DNA from: Nitzschia sp. pyKryTriq1
Taxonomy: Eukaryota > Bacillariophyta > Bacillariophyceae > Bacillariales > Bacillariaceae
Reading direction: 5' to 3'
Assembly: GCA_956465555.1 (NCBI GenBank)
Contig: OY101117.1
Span: 1,798,001 to 1,862,000 of the forward strand
DNA length: 64,000 nucleotides
Made by a program: the position numbers and the translations under genes. The stretch's first letter is position 1; each line of letters starts with the position of its first letter. Under the pieces are notes generated by a model. The model ran no database searches, was not told where the DNA came from, and saw only the letters and a program-made list of their open reading frames with translations. Below are positions 34,109 through 44,286 of the stretch, in pieces.

Positions 34109-36036
34109 CCCTTTGAAGAACTACGGATAGTACCTTCCTTTATGTCTGGCTCGTACAATGTGTTGACGCCCAGTATCGTACAAGGAGGGTCACTCCCTAC
34201 CGGTACAATGCATTTTGAATTTTGAAGCGTCATTGTTCATTTTTTTTTAAAACTTTTTTACGTTCGTACTTTCGCACCCCCAACGAAAGACGGACAGACC
34301 AGAAGTCGACCAGAGCGCGCCTAGAATTGGAAATTACCCAAACGACCGAGAGACGACCGATGATCACACAACTGATTGTTGAAACAACAGTGAAAAGCCA
34401 GACTATTGTATCAGTAAGATAACAAAGTCAGTCTAAGCTAAACACACAGTGTAACAATAAATTTCGTAATGTTAGATTCGCAAACAACAAAGAGATCATC
34501 ATCATGCAGATGATGTTCATGGTTGTTTCCTTTATTCTACCACTGTGGCTGCGTCATCGGATATGACGTGGAAACCACTACATCTCCACCAACGCGCTTG
34601 ACTGCCAAAATCAAGATATACTGCAATTGGTGCACTTCAACTCCTCTCATGCTCAGCTGTGCTTTGGTCATTGGGTCTGAATAAACCGAATTGATTACGC
34701 TGCAAAGAGGTTGATACGGCGGATAACAACAAAAACTCCTATAACACTATCTCCAGCGGTGGGAACTCATTCTATCGCTGATTTGGGAACTCATAGAGTG
34801 TTCGCACTCGCCAATGAGTTCTCCCCCCTTTTCCTGTGGCACGTGGAATGCTGCTGCGCGTTCGCCCAATTCTGCAATGTTTACATAAACAACTTTTAAC
34901 AATCATTCAAAAACTTACAATTGATTTCAAGCTTTCCAATCATGCCTCGGTCGATGATGATGACAATGATGATGATGTCACTGTCTGAGATGACTCTGGA
35001 CACGAACGAAACTGCTGAGATGACTCACGACAAGAACAAAGGTGGTTCTGCTCTAGCCATCGTCAAGAGCGTTGCTGCCCGAAGCCTCAGGTTCGATAGC
35101 CCTTCGTCGGTGGCAGCGGCAGTCGTCGAGGAGGATGATGATGACATTGTTGACGGAGAAAGTGTCTAGAGGAGTAACGAGAGCCTCCATGACCGCCATC
35201 ACGCAATCACAAGTGGTCGAAAATTCCATGTTTTGGAGGTGTTTGGGTGGGGGGAAAGCCTCCAAAAGATGCCCAAAACGAGCCCAAAAGGCGGCGTTTT
35301 TTTAATTATGGTTGTGACGTAGTGTGACGTAGGTCGTTAAGTAGTAGTTAAAAGTTGCGCAAGAGAAAACTAAAAGTTGCGCACGTGTGCGGTGCCCCAA
35401 TTCTACCGGTAGTAGGACGTACGTCGCAACAGTAGAAGTCATTCGGGATATGCGCCCTACTACCACCTATTATACAGTAAAGGCTTTCACACGAATGGGA
35501 GAGTACATTGTAACGCACCCAACTTCGTTCTAGTGTAGTATCAATAGCACTTCAACGATGCACACTGCTTTGAGAACGAATGGCATTATTTTTTGTGCGT
35601 ACACGTAGTCTATCCAGGCCGAATCGCTGTCGATTCATTTAGAGCTCATCAAAGATCTTGTCGGCTGTTGTGCCAATATTTTTCAGTACTGCGAATATGT
35701 TACAACCAATGTACCGAGCTATCCTTGTGGCCAATCGGTTTTGTTATGGCTCGCAAAGGATCGTCAAGAAGTTGCAGACATCCGGTCAGAATACCATCAT
35801 TTCACAAGGATATGAAATTTTATTCCACGCAGATGCATCGGGGAGCATTATTGCTTCCCTACTATGTCGAAGAGGAGTTGCGAGCATTGAATCAGCAAAA
35901 TCAAAGCTACCACCGGGATGACTTGTTTGATGGTGAAAGGTCCGATGAGAGATGTCTCTTTGACGGGTGTCAAATACAGTGATGTCCTCGACGACGTGGA
36001 CTGGCTGGAGATAAAATAGATCAACATTCATTCTGA
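34109..36036. other. Intergenic region upstream of BRCA2
   Basis: No convincing gene. Weak GTAC words lie at 34150-34205 near the BRCA2 start. A small plus-strand frame at 34942-35169 (MPRSMMMTMMMM... ending EEDDDDIVDGESV) has biased composition and is only a weak candidate. About 34673-34701 shares a stretch of roughly 26 bp with the end of the 251-bp repeat at 48.7 kb, see findings. An open plus-strand frame at 35593-35982 has no motif I recognise. Confidence 0.45.
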
Positions 36037-37952
36037 CTAGAATTGCCATTTCGCATTTTGCGCTTTCACCCGCTTGTTAGCATTCTGTTCTCGCTCGGGA
36101 TGAGCGAAGAAACAATCGCTTCGATTGCAATCGACGCCAAACTTGCAGGCCCTTCTCTTCATTTGACGACCGTTTTTTTTCTTAGAGGCGTGCCCTCCGC
36201 CCCATTTCAGGACTGACTCAGCCGCCTTCTTCTGGCCATCTATCGACTCACCAGCGCCTTTCTCAGCAAAGAATGGGTTCTTTCCTTTGATTCCGTTTGC
36301 AGTAAACTCCACTTCGCTCGCAGGAACCGTCACATTTTCCGTCACACACAAGGGGCATCGCACCGAAAGCCTCGTCTTTGGATCTTTGTCCGGTTTCTTG
36401 GACAGGCATCTGTCGCACATCAATACTGGAACACCACACGTCCAGCATTTTTTCTTGCCAATGTATCGATCCCATGGACAGGCGCAGACACAGCACTTTG
36501 AGGTTGATTTCTCTCTGTCGGCAGCTTTGACCACAACACCACCATCGCCATTCGGGTTGCTCGCACTAACAGATTCGCGCTTGTCAAACACAAAGTTCTT
36601 GCCTTGGAAAAAGCCTCCCCCACCGGGATATGCCTGAAGATATCGTTCGATGCCACCGGCCAGCTATGCACCGAAATACAGAAGAGAAAATCAAGCGTTA
36701 GGAGTGATGCATAAACTCCTTTCCCCTGGGCAGCTTGAAGAGAATTCAAAGAAAGCAGATACTGATCGAGCCTTACCTGATAGACTTCTTCCACTTCGTT
36801 GCCGAGTTTGTTCTTTAAATAAGCACTTGCGCGCTCACAGCGAATGCCTCCAGTGCAAAACATTAGGACTGTTTTGTTTTTAAGTTTCTCCTTGGTCTCG
36901 TCTTTTGCCAGCCAGCCCTTGAAATCGGTGCTTTTTCGCATCTTTGGATCGATGTACCTTGCTCCCCCGACTGATTCCTGACCATCAAATCGCCCAATGA
37001 TAGTTTCATAGTGATTCCGTACATCAATTACAACGGCGTTCTCTTTCTTCAACATTTCGTGGTACTCCTTTGCCTCCAAATGGATTCCACCACTCGAGCC
37101 ACTGGCGTTTTGATTGTCGGGCTGAAGTGGCGCGTCGCTCTCCCTGATGTCATAAAATACTAACTCTTGAACTGGAATGATCCTTAACTCTTTGAAGTGA
37201 CGATCTGCCGGGAGATCGTCGATATACTTGAAATCTACCGAGTCAAATACCGCAGGGTCAAAGCGTTTGAGGTCCTGCGCAAAGTGGCGGAGGGCCTCGC
37301 GTGCGGATAAGTCTGGCATGTCCACCGCAGATATTGTCGCATTCACTCCTTCTGTCGCAACCCGTATACGTCCGCCAAGATTGCGGCGCCGAGCAACTGT
37401 ACTCAGATACGTCATCAGCAATTTGACCTGGGTTGGGGTCCATTGCTTTCCAGCTGCAGCAGAGGAGTACTGGTAGAAAAGCACCAACGAAGCCAGGGGA
37501 CTTTCCATCCGTACGTCTTCTTTACTGAGATGGGAAGAATTCAGCAGTAGCTGACCTGTGTTTGTGTAGTTCACTGGGCATTTGATTAAGAGGGCGTGCG
37601 GGAACCACTTTCCCAGCGTTGCACTACAATTTCCTTCCCCTCCTTCATCGTCGTAGTCAATTTTCCTGTTGCCTTTGCCCTTAGACGATTGCTTCTGGCT
37701 GTTGCTGGCTTCCGATACCTCTTCGGAAGGCTGAGTTGGAATATTAACTGGTTCATAAGAGGCAAGATAGTTTTCATCAGGGGTCGAAACTAGAAATGGG
37801 AGATCGGCAGAATCTTTCTTCTTCAGTCGTTTGGCCTCTTTTCGATCCTTTCTGCTCATTCGTTTCTTTCCGATTGCTTCTCTTCCCTCGCGATCGGTAC
37901 TGGTAGTTGAAGTTGCAACGGCATCATCGTCCGCCGACATCTTTGTCTTCAT
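36037..37952 (-). CDS. TrhO/rhodanese-domain protein with Cys-rich and CCCH zinc-finger tail
   Basis: Two exons (37952-36777, 36663-36037) give 600 aa. The N-terminus is basic (RMSRKDRKEAKRLKKK), a likely nuclear/nucleolar signal. Residues about 155-280 resemble the N-terminal acylphosphatase-like domain of TrhO/YceA (GGRIRVATEGVNATISA). Residues about 300-390 are a rhodanese domain with VLMFCTGGIRCERAS; Cys366 is the expected catalytic residue. Exon 2 adds a Cys-rich segment (CCVCACPWDR...CWTCG...MCDRC...CPLC) and a C-terminal CKFGVDCNRSDCFFAH finger of the C-x5-C-x4-C-x3-H (Nab2/ZC3H14) type. Bacterial TrhO hydroxylates tRNA U34; the eukaryotic relative TSTD2 is uncharacterised. The RNA-binding-type finger fits a tRNA or RNA substrate, but activity is inference. 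Confidence 0.85.
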
Positions 37953-37981
37953 TTTGAATGTGGGAAGGAGTTGCTATTCAG

Positions 37982-38018
<37 letters not shown>

Positions 38019-38315
38019 TTCACTAGGTTATAAATTATTTATATAGGAGTTTGGAGAAATAGGTGGTCGCCAATTTGGGACGCGCTGGCGCGTGCTGCTT
38101 CTCTCTTTTTGGCAACGGAACTTGGCAACCAAGCTTCCCTTACCTGGCATCCCGTTGGCATCAAGCCACAAACCATCCTCCTCACAACCACCAACCATTT
38201 TTTTATATTTTTTTTAACACCAGATACCGACCATACAGGTACTTGTGCTGCGCTCGTACGGTGTACCAGTTGCTACTGTACGAACGCTACCACATCGTAC
38301 TGTAAGTCAGTTCAG

Positions 38316-38423
38316 ATGGGAAGACGACTCACACGAACCAAAGCTCGAACGTGCATGACCAACGAGTTCGGGATTGACGACATGACTCGGGCCCAAGCAG
38401 CTATCTATATCCAGAACTGCTAA
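38316..38423 (+). CDS. Small ORF, 35 aa, unknown
   Basis: An ATG frame beginning MGRRLTRTKARTCM and ending AQAAIYIQNC. It directly follows a GTAC-rich cluster and a TTCAG acceptor-like site. Composition is plausible for protein but the length is too short to judge. It could be a small protein, a terminal exon, or a fragment of a decayed repeat. Confidence 0.2.
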   Translation: MGRRLTRTKARTCMTNEFGIDDMTRAQAAIYIQNC

Positions 38424-38555
38424 GCCCAATAGTAGTCATTCCACTAGAGTTACACTGAAGAGAAATGGGACCATCCTGCTATCATTACATGACAACAGCA
38501 AGCTGGACTATTGACGATGATCTCATAAAATCATTTGACAAAGCTCTACAAAGGT

Positions 38556-38795
38556 TCAGTTCTTAAGGCATTCGATCGAGCCTTTCGTCAACTGGCATCT
38601 AAGTTTTTCTTTATCTCCATGATGCAGTCTCATTCCGATATTACCTCTATGCTCAAAGTAACCCCCGGCTTTGTCTCCGGACCCTTCCTTCTTCGAGGTC
38701 CGACCTTCTTCGTCGTCTGCTGGTATTTCTTCTGTTTCTACAGGGGGGTTGTCGCGTTTGCGTTTGTTTCGCACTGATTCGTCAGGTTCAAAGGA
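38556..38795 (-). pseudogene. Coding-like remnant, charged protein tail
   Basis: A minus-strand frame of about 79 aa without an ATG at its upstream end. It reads SFEPDESVRNKRKRDNPP, then VETEEIPADDEEGR and a basic tail. Charged, low-complexity sequence of this kind occurs in protein termini and in retroelement polyproteins. I cannot assign it, and no neighbouring exon was found. Confidence 0.2.
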
Positions 38796-39590
38796 CAAGT
38801 GTTGTCACCGGATCGGGGTATCCGCTGACAAGGTCTGCTTCGCACTTCGCAGACAAGAAGGAAGATGCTGAAACTTGTGGCAAGCGCCATCAAGGGGACA
38901 AGGTTGCGTTGGAACCGTCATCTCTCTTTTAGTCTCGCCTTTTCTTCCACAATTCTAGTAAGCTGATGGTATGGTATATTCTCCCTGGCAGAGCATAGTG
39001 CTGGCCCGCCTATTAATCGACTGACGTTACGAATCATCTAAATATGTTTTAGGTGGAGTGTGCCTTTTCTGTCAACGCTGCTAACTACCATGGCCATTCT
39101 CTGGTAGAGGAGAATCAGATTACCACCAAATTGCTCACAACTATACAGTTAATTTTTTCTAACAGAGTGGTAGAAGGTGGTTTATTGTTGAATTCATTTT
39201 GTGATTTGATTTGGAATAATATGGTGTTGTCATTATTGTTGTCGTTGATTTGATTTTTTTGAGAAAGCGCATGATCCGAAAGCGCACGATCAGAATGGAA
39301 AATCCATTCTGATGGTTTTTTTCTGATCATGCACTATTAGTATGGACTTGGAATTGGCCGCGCATACTCATCTGACTTGAATATTTCGCACGTTCGCCTT
39401 CCTCTAGAAATCCAGCTAGGTTTGAAATAGTAACGCCTGACCGTGCCTTTGTCCGAGGGCCAGCGACCGATGAATTTGACCAACCTAATGGTGGTCTTTG
39501 CATTGAATAGGAGGACGGTGGACCGGTACCAACTGGCTGTTGGAAAATTAACATCCAAGCTGTGTCGTTTTTTTACCTCTCAAAAGGCTC

Positions 39591-40580
39591 TCAATCCCAT
39601 TTTGCCACGTATGACAAGTCGAGCATCATCCATCCAACACCAATCCAGCAGATCAATATGGTTATCCACATTACCATGTCATAGTCCTCATCCCGCCCTG
39701 CTGCTACCAGTATGCGCGTTGGAGGTCCTCTTTCTTCCAGTCCTTGGAATAGCAAGGAACCATCTTTTTTCCTGCAAAGCAGCTGAGGTTCCGGAAGAAT
39801 TACATATTGCTGATAGCTACGAGAAGGATATGGGTATCGCAAATGCAGCTTACTCGAAATCTCAATATTAGAGCTGCCGTCGACCAACACCTCCAAGACA
39901 ATAATATGCTGTCCACTACTAAAAGCAGGCTGCTCAATGTCGCAAACGCTTGCAGCGTGGACGCGTACGAATACATCAACAGGTCCTTGAAACGCATCGT
40001 CAAGGTCAACAAACATGGAGTTCGGGATCGTCAAAAAGACGAAGCTGCCCTGGACATCGGCTGGTGTATGCAACTGGTGGTATAAGAGACGGTGCATGCC
40101 GCCGGAAACAGATAGATCCGAATCGATGGAAACATAATCCGATGGTTCCGACGCTTGCAGGAGGAAGGGGGATGAAGTCGTCTCGAGCTGTTGGAGGACT
40201 GTATACTCAAGACTGGCATCCCATAGAAATTGGCCGACTTGCAGCACGCTGCTGTTGGTTGGCTCTGTGGGGAGCGTCAGGGAATACACCGCAACGTTCC
40301 GTCTTTCCAATTTCAAAGCGTCCAAAAGTGAGCCTGGCACAGCTGCTAGCTGTGAATTACACTGTCCAACTTCAGGTGACAGAATAGCGAGTTCCTGGCT
40401 TGCGCTGATAATATGGTGACAACAGTTCTCCGAGGTCTCCACTTCAAAGCAAGCCCACTGCACGTCAAAAGTTGTCCTCGTCACAAGTACCTTTTGGGCT
40501 CGAGACACCAAGAGGGACAGACTGAAAACAGTCACGAGCAGTCGCCACTGGGTGAGCTCCATCTGGCACAGGATCTTCAT
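39591..40580 (-). CDS. PIGX: PIG-X/PBN1 subunit of GPI mannosyltransferase I
   Basis: A single-exon ORF of 329 aa starting at the first ATG (MKILCQMELTQW). A signal peptide (LLVTVFSLSLLVSRAQ) and a C-terminal membrane helix (MVMWITILICWIGVGWMML) make it a type I ER protein. The lumenal part carries the PIG-X pattern: HRLLYHQL, later CDIEQPAF, then LHLRYPYPSRSYQQYVIL with PEPQLLC, matching the LRY-x-x-P...Y...L-P-x-P block of PIG-X/Pbn1. The subunit stabilises the catalytic PIG-M in adding the first mannose to GPI-anchor precursors on the lumenal ER face. PIG-M is not in this window. A GTAC cluster lies about 185-385 bp upstream of the start. Confidence 0.82.
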   Translation of the reverse strand: MKILCQMELTQWRLLVTVFSLSLLVSRAQKVLVTRTTFDVQWACFEVETSENCCHHIISASQELAILSPEVGQCNSQLAAVPGSLLDALKLERRNVAVYSLTLPTEPTNSSVLQVGQFLWDASLEYTVLQQLETTSSPFLLQASEPSDYVSIDSDLSVSGGMHRLLYHQLHTPADVQGSFVFLTIPNSMFVDLDDAFQGPVDVFVRVHAASVCDIEQPAFSSGQHIIVLEVLVDGSSNIEISSKLHLRYPYPSRSYQQYVILPEPQLLCRKKDGSLLFQGLEERGPPTRILVAAGRDEDYDMVMWITILICWIGVGWMMLDLSYVAKWD

Positions 40581-40764
40581 GCTTCGAATCTTGTTTTGTC
40601 CTTGCAAGTATGATACTATTGATGGAGCCGCAGTGGTCTTGCACGCGGAGGCAGTATCCCAAATAAGACCCGTACTTCGTATGTCTCTACTCTAGAGTAA
40701 TAGTCGCTGTAAGGGGGAAACAGGCCATTACAGCGCCCGAAATCCGAAATGCTTTCGTCAGACT

Positions 40765-40966
40765 TGTCACTTGTACAGTACCGTATGATATGTACGGTAG
40801 GATGTACCGGTAAGAAGATCTTGCTATCTCTCGGTACCGGTGCGAGTAGACTAGAGCTTGGCTTTTGAGCGCAGTACACGCACTGGCACAGTACCAGTAC
40901 TGTACCGTGAACCAGTACCTGGTACAGGTATGTACACAGTACTGTACCGGTACCGTACGGACAGGG
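40765..40966. repeat. GTAC cluster between PIG-X and the tandem element
   Basis: Dense GGTACC/GTAC/CAGTACTG words. The left unit of the tandem element begins within 20 bp of the end of this cluster, so the element lies inside or beside a GTAC-rich promoter region. Confidence 0.75.
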
Positions 40967-41109
40967 ATTTCATCGTCTGGGCGGTTGACATGCAATGCTG
41001 CTGGTACGCAGACGAGAAATTTAGATAGAGTATTTTACGCAGACGACTTTATTGGACATACAATTAATCAGACTCGTTGCGCAGACGAGATTTTTAGCTG
41101 CCTGCCTTG

Positions 41110-42129
41110 ATGCTTCCTATAGTGCCAAAGTGGTTAGCGAATATCAATGGCGAGAACATGTTTTCGGCACTGATTACCGCGATAAACGAGTACGGCGAAT
41201 CCTTGGCATCGTATTTGGTGCGGGCTGGACCCATGTACTCCTGCGCGGTTCTAAGGAATCACCACCACCGGAAGAGCTGGCGCGCTTCGGTGGCCAATCG
41301 GCCAGGATTCCCGCAAAATATAAACCACTATGACTGTCTGTTGGTGGATTCCGTCAATTGCCTCCACGAAGAAGTCTTCCGGCGTCCCAAGTACAACGGA
41401 TGGCCGGACTACAACGAGGCGGTAGCCGTGAAGCGGTCCCCATTCGGGATCATCCCGTTGATTGAGGACTGCGGTAGACAAAGAGCAAAAGCGTGTGAGT
41501 TTCTGCCACCTCAATTACGATTTCTGGCAACATGCATGGCGTCGGACATACCATACACTCCCGTTGCAACAAAGGAGGAACGGGGCCTTTTCAAAAAGAT
41601 GCTACTACAGGAAACAATCGGAAGCGGACACCCAGTAAACCGAGATACATTTCACAATCTTACTATGGAATGGAACCTACAGCATGTTGAGCTGCCCAAT
41701 TCGAAGCAGGAAAAGGTGAGAATCTTTCCAAAATATACATTACACATGCTAAACCACTATAAAAAGTGGCGACTTACTAATAAGACAATGTCGGCCATCA
41801 CCGAGGCCAACGAGAGCCCGGTCGTAAGGGCTTTGAAACACAACAAGGGAATCCGGGTCGCACAAGGAACCTACACCTTGCACGGATTGGGCACCACCAC
41901 CGCCCACAAGCCAGCAGACCCACCGCTATCTCCAGTAATGATGCCGACACCTCCACCCCCACCAGTAATGATGCCTCCGCCTCCGCCCCCCCCGCCGCCT
42001 CCTCTTCTGCCTCCACCAGTAATGATGATGCGGATGATGCCACCTCCCAAACGACGGAAAATGGTTTGCCAGAAATGTTTGAATGGGGCCTGCAAGCGGC
42101 CATTCAACAAATCTGGTAAGTGCGTGTGA
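41110..42129 (+). CDS. Unknown protein of tandem element, copy 1
   Basis: A 339-aa ORF from the first ATG (MLPIVPKWLANINGENMFSA). I do not recognise the family. The N-terminal two thirds look globular, with GFPQNINHYDCLLVDSVN, a basic/aromatic stretch, WNLQHVELPNSKQEKVRIFP and TLHMLNHYKKWRLTN. The C-terminal third has MMPPPPPP-type proline runs alternating with PVMM, then KRRKMVCQKCLNGACKRPF with a C-x2-C-x4-C-x9-C arrangement that could bind zinc and nucleic acid. No DDE/D, tyrosine-recombinase RHR-Y or HUH motif is obvious. It is the only long ORF in the unit, so it is the best candidate for the mobility protein. An overlapping frame at 41052-41333 is shorter and less protein-like. Upstream exons within the left end cannot be excluded. 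Confidence 0.6.
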   Translation: MLPIVPKWLANINGENMFSALITAINEYGESLASYLVRAGPMYSCAVLRNHHHRKSWRASVANRPGFPQNINHYDCLLVDSVNCLHEEVFRRPKYNGWPDYNEAVAVKRSPFGIIPLIEDCGRQRAKACEFLPPQLRFLATCMASDIPYTPVATKEERGLFKKMLLQETIGSGHPVNRDTFHNLTMEWNLQHVELPNSKQEKVRIFPKYTLHMLNHYKKWRLTNKTMSAITEANESPVVRALKHNKGIRVAQGTYTLHGLGTTTAHKPADPPLSPVMMPTPPPPPVMMPPPPPPPPPPLLPPPVMMMRMMPPPKRRKMVCQKCLNGACKRPFNKSGKCV

Positions 42130-42540
42130 TATTGTAAGAAATAATGTCTATTACTAGCGCTATGGCGTGATATTGTATGAAACAAATGTCTATTACTAGC
42201 GCTATCGCGTGATATTGTATGAAATAATGTCCATTACTAGCGCTATCGTGTGATATTGTATGAAATAATGTCTATTACTAGCGCTATCGCGTGATATTGT
42301 ATGAAATAATGTCTATTACTAGCGCTATCGCGTGATATTGTATGAAATAATGTCCATTACTAGCGCTATCGCGTGATATTGTATGAAATAATGTCTATTA
42401 CTAGCGCTATCGCGTGATATTGTATGAAATAATGTCTATTACTAGCGCTATCGCGTGATATTGTATGAAATAATGTCTATTACTAGCGCTATCGCGTGAT
42501 ATTGTATGAAATAATGTCTATTACTAGCGCTATCGCGTGA
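42126..42540. repeat. 41-bp tandem repeat array, copy 1
   Basis: Ten head-to-tail copies of a 41-bp unit containing GTGATATTGTATGAAATAAT and CTATTACTAGCGCTATCGC start at 42126, 42167, 42209, 42250 and so on. The third start is shifted by one base through a one-base insertion. The array begins at the ORF stop codon. There are no unique spacers, so this is not a CRISPR. Confidence 0.92.
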
Positions 42541-42855
42541 AATAATGGCAAAAAATAAATTTCCGCGCGTGCTATCGCGTGAAAGATTTCATTTTCGAGT
42601 GGTGCTATCGCGAAAAATGGGCGTCGCCGGCAAGAATTTCAATAGGTTATGAGCCTACATATTTTTTTTCCGCGCTCACGCGCGGAAATCAAGTTGCCGT
42701 CCAGCAGCACGGAATTTTCGCCCTGGGCGGTTGACATGCAATGCTGCTGGTACGCAGACGAGAAATTTAGATAGAGTATTTTACGCAGACGACTTTATTG
42801 GACATACAATTAATCAGACTCGTTGCGCAGACGAGATTTTTAGCTGCCTGCCTTG

Positions 42856-43875
42856 ATGCTTCCTATAGTGCCAAAGTGGTTAGCGAATATCAATGGCGAG
42901 AACATGTTTTCGGCACTGATTACCGCGATAAACGAGTACGGCGAATCCTTGGCATCGTATTTGGTGCGGGCTGGACCCATGTACTCCTGCGCGGTTCTAA
43001 GGAATCACCACCACCGGAAGAGCTGGCGCGCTTCGGTGGCCAATCGGCCAGGATTCCCGCAAAATATAAACCACTATGACTGTCTGTTGGTGGATTCCGT
43101 CAATTGCCTCCACGAAGAAGTCTTCCGGCGTCCCAAGTACAACGGATGGCCGGACTACAACGAGGCGGTAGCCGTGAAGCGGTCCCCATTCGGGATCATC
43201 CCGTTGATTGAGGACTGCGGTAGACAAAGAGCAAAAGCGTGTGAGTTTCTGCCACCTCAATTACGATTTCTGGCAACATGCATGGCGTCGGACATACCAT
43301 ACACTCCCGTTGCAACAAAGGAGGAACGGGGCCTTTTCAAAAAGATGCTACTACAGGAAACAATCGGAAGCGGACACCCAGTAAACCGAGATACATTTCA
43401 CAATCTTACTATGGAATGGAACCTACAGCATGTTGAGCTGCCCAATTCGAAGCAGGAAAAGGTGAGAATCTTTCCAAAATATACATTACACATGCTAAAC
43501 CACTATAAAAAGTGGCGACTTACTAATAAGACAATGTCGGCCATCACCGAGGCCAACGAGAGCCCGGTCGTAAGGGCTTTGAAACACAACAAGGGAATCC
43601 GGGTCGCACAAGGAACCTACACCTTGCACGGATTGGGCACCACCACCGCCCACAAGCCAGCAGACCCACCGCTATCTCCAGTAATGATGCCGACACCTCC
43701 ACCCCCACCAGTAATGATGCCTCCGCCTCCGCCCCCCCCGCCGCCTCCTCTTCTGCCTCCACCAGTAATGATGATGCGGATGATGCCACCTCCCAAACGA
43801 CGGAAAATGGTTTGCCAGAAATGTTTGAATGGGGCCTGCAAGCGGCCATTCAACAAATCTGGTAAGTGCGTGTGA
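42856..43875 (+). CDS. Unknown protein of tandem element, copy 2
   Basis: A 339-aa ORF identical to the one 1,746 bp upstream (first ATG 42856; C-terminal Pro-rich linker and C-x2-C-x4-C-x9-C tail). The open frame is preserved in both copies, but because the copies are identical this shows recency rather than selection. All comments on the first copy apply. Only reads spanning both units can show whether both copies exist in the genome. Confidence 0.55.
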   Translation: MLPIVPKWLANINGENMFSALITAINEYGESLASYLVRAGPMYSCAVLRNHHHRKSWRASVANRPGFPQNINHYDCLLVDSVNCLHEEVFRRPKYNGWPDYNEAVAVKRSPFGIIPLIEDCGRQRAKACEFLPPQLRFLATCMASDIPYTPVATKEERGLFKKMLLQETIGSGHPVNRDTFHNLTMEWNLQHVELPNSKQEKVRIFPKYTLHMLNHYKKWRLTNKTMSAITEANESPVVRALKHNKGIRVAQGTYTLHGLGTTTAHKPADPPLSPVMMPTPPPPPVMMPPPPPPPPPPLLPPPVMMMRMMPPPKRRKMVCQKCLNGACKRPFNKSGKCV

Positions 43876-44286
43876 TATTGTAAGAAATAATGTCTATTAC
43901 TAGCGCTATGGCGTGATATTGTATGAAACAAATGTCTATTACTAGCGCTATCGCGTGATATTGTATGAAATAATGTCCATTACTAGCGCTATCGTGTGAT
44001 ATTGTATGAAATAATGTCTATTACTAGCGCTATCGCGTGATATTGTATGAAATAATGTCTATTACTAGCGCTATCGCGTGATATTGTATGAAATAATGTC
44101 CATTACTAGCGCTATCGCGTGATATTGTATGAAATAATGTCTATTACTAGCGCTATCGCGTGATATTGTATGAAATAATGTCTATTACTAGCGCTATCGC
44201 GTGATATTGTATGAAATAATGTCTATTACTAGCGCTATCGCGTGATATTGTATGAAATAATGTCTATTACTAGCGCTATCGCGTGA
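43872..44286. repeat. 41-bp tandem repeat array, copy 2
   Basis: It has the same number and order of 41-bp units, including the same variant units (ATGAAACAAATG and TGTCCATT), as the array 1,746 bp upstream. Satellites normally change copy number quickly, so identity here points to a very recent duplication or to an assembly duplicate. Confidence 0.92.

Larger units (their letters stand above)
37953..39590. other. Intergenic region with (CT)n, GTAC cluster and small ORFs
   Basis: A (CT)n microsatellite at about 37980-38017 lies just upstream of the TrhO-like gene, and a GTAC cluster lies at 38236-38304. A 35-aa frame at 38316-38423 (MGRRLTRTKARTCMTNEFG start) and a coding-like minus-strand frame at 38556-38795 are listed separately. 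A hairpin with ATCAGAATGGA arms occurs near 39289-39313. No intact gene was recognised. Confidence 0.45.

Noticed and set aside
34942-35169. Met-rich small ORF as a gene
   Set aside because: The start is a run of Met from ATG repeats and the end an Asp run from GATGAT. Without transcript evidence it is more likely simple-sequence by-product; mentioned only within the spacer entry.
41052-41333. Overlapping 93-aa frame at the start of each tandem unit
   Set aside because: It overlaps the 339-aa ORF in another frame and ends early. It starts with an ATG and is not excluded as an upstream ORF, but nothing supports it as the main product.
42126-42540. Possible CRISPR array
   Set aside because: The 41-bp units follow each other without unique spacers, no cas genes are near, and the window is eukaryotic. 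It is a satellite.
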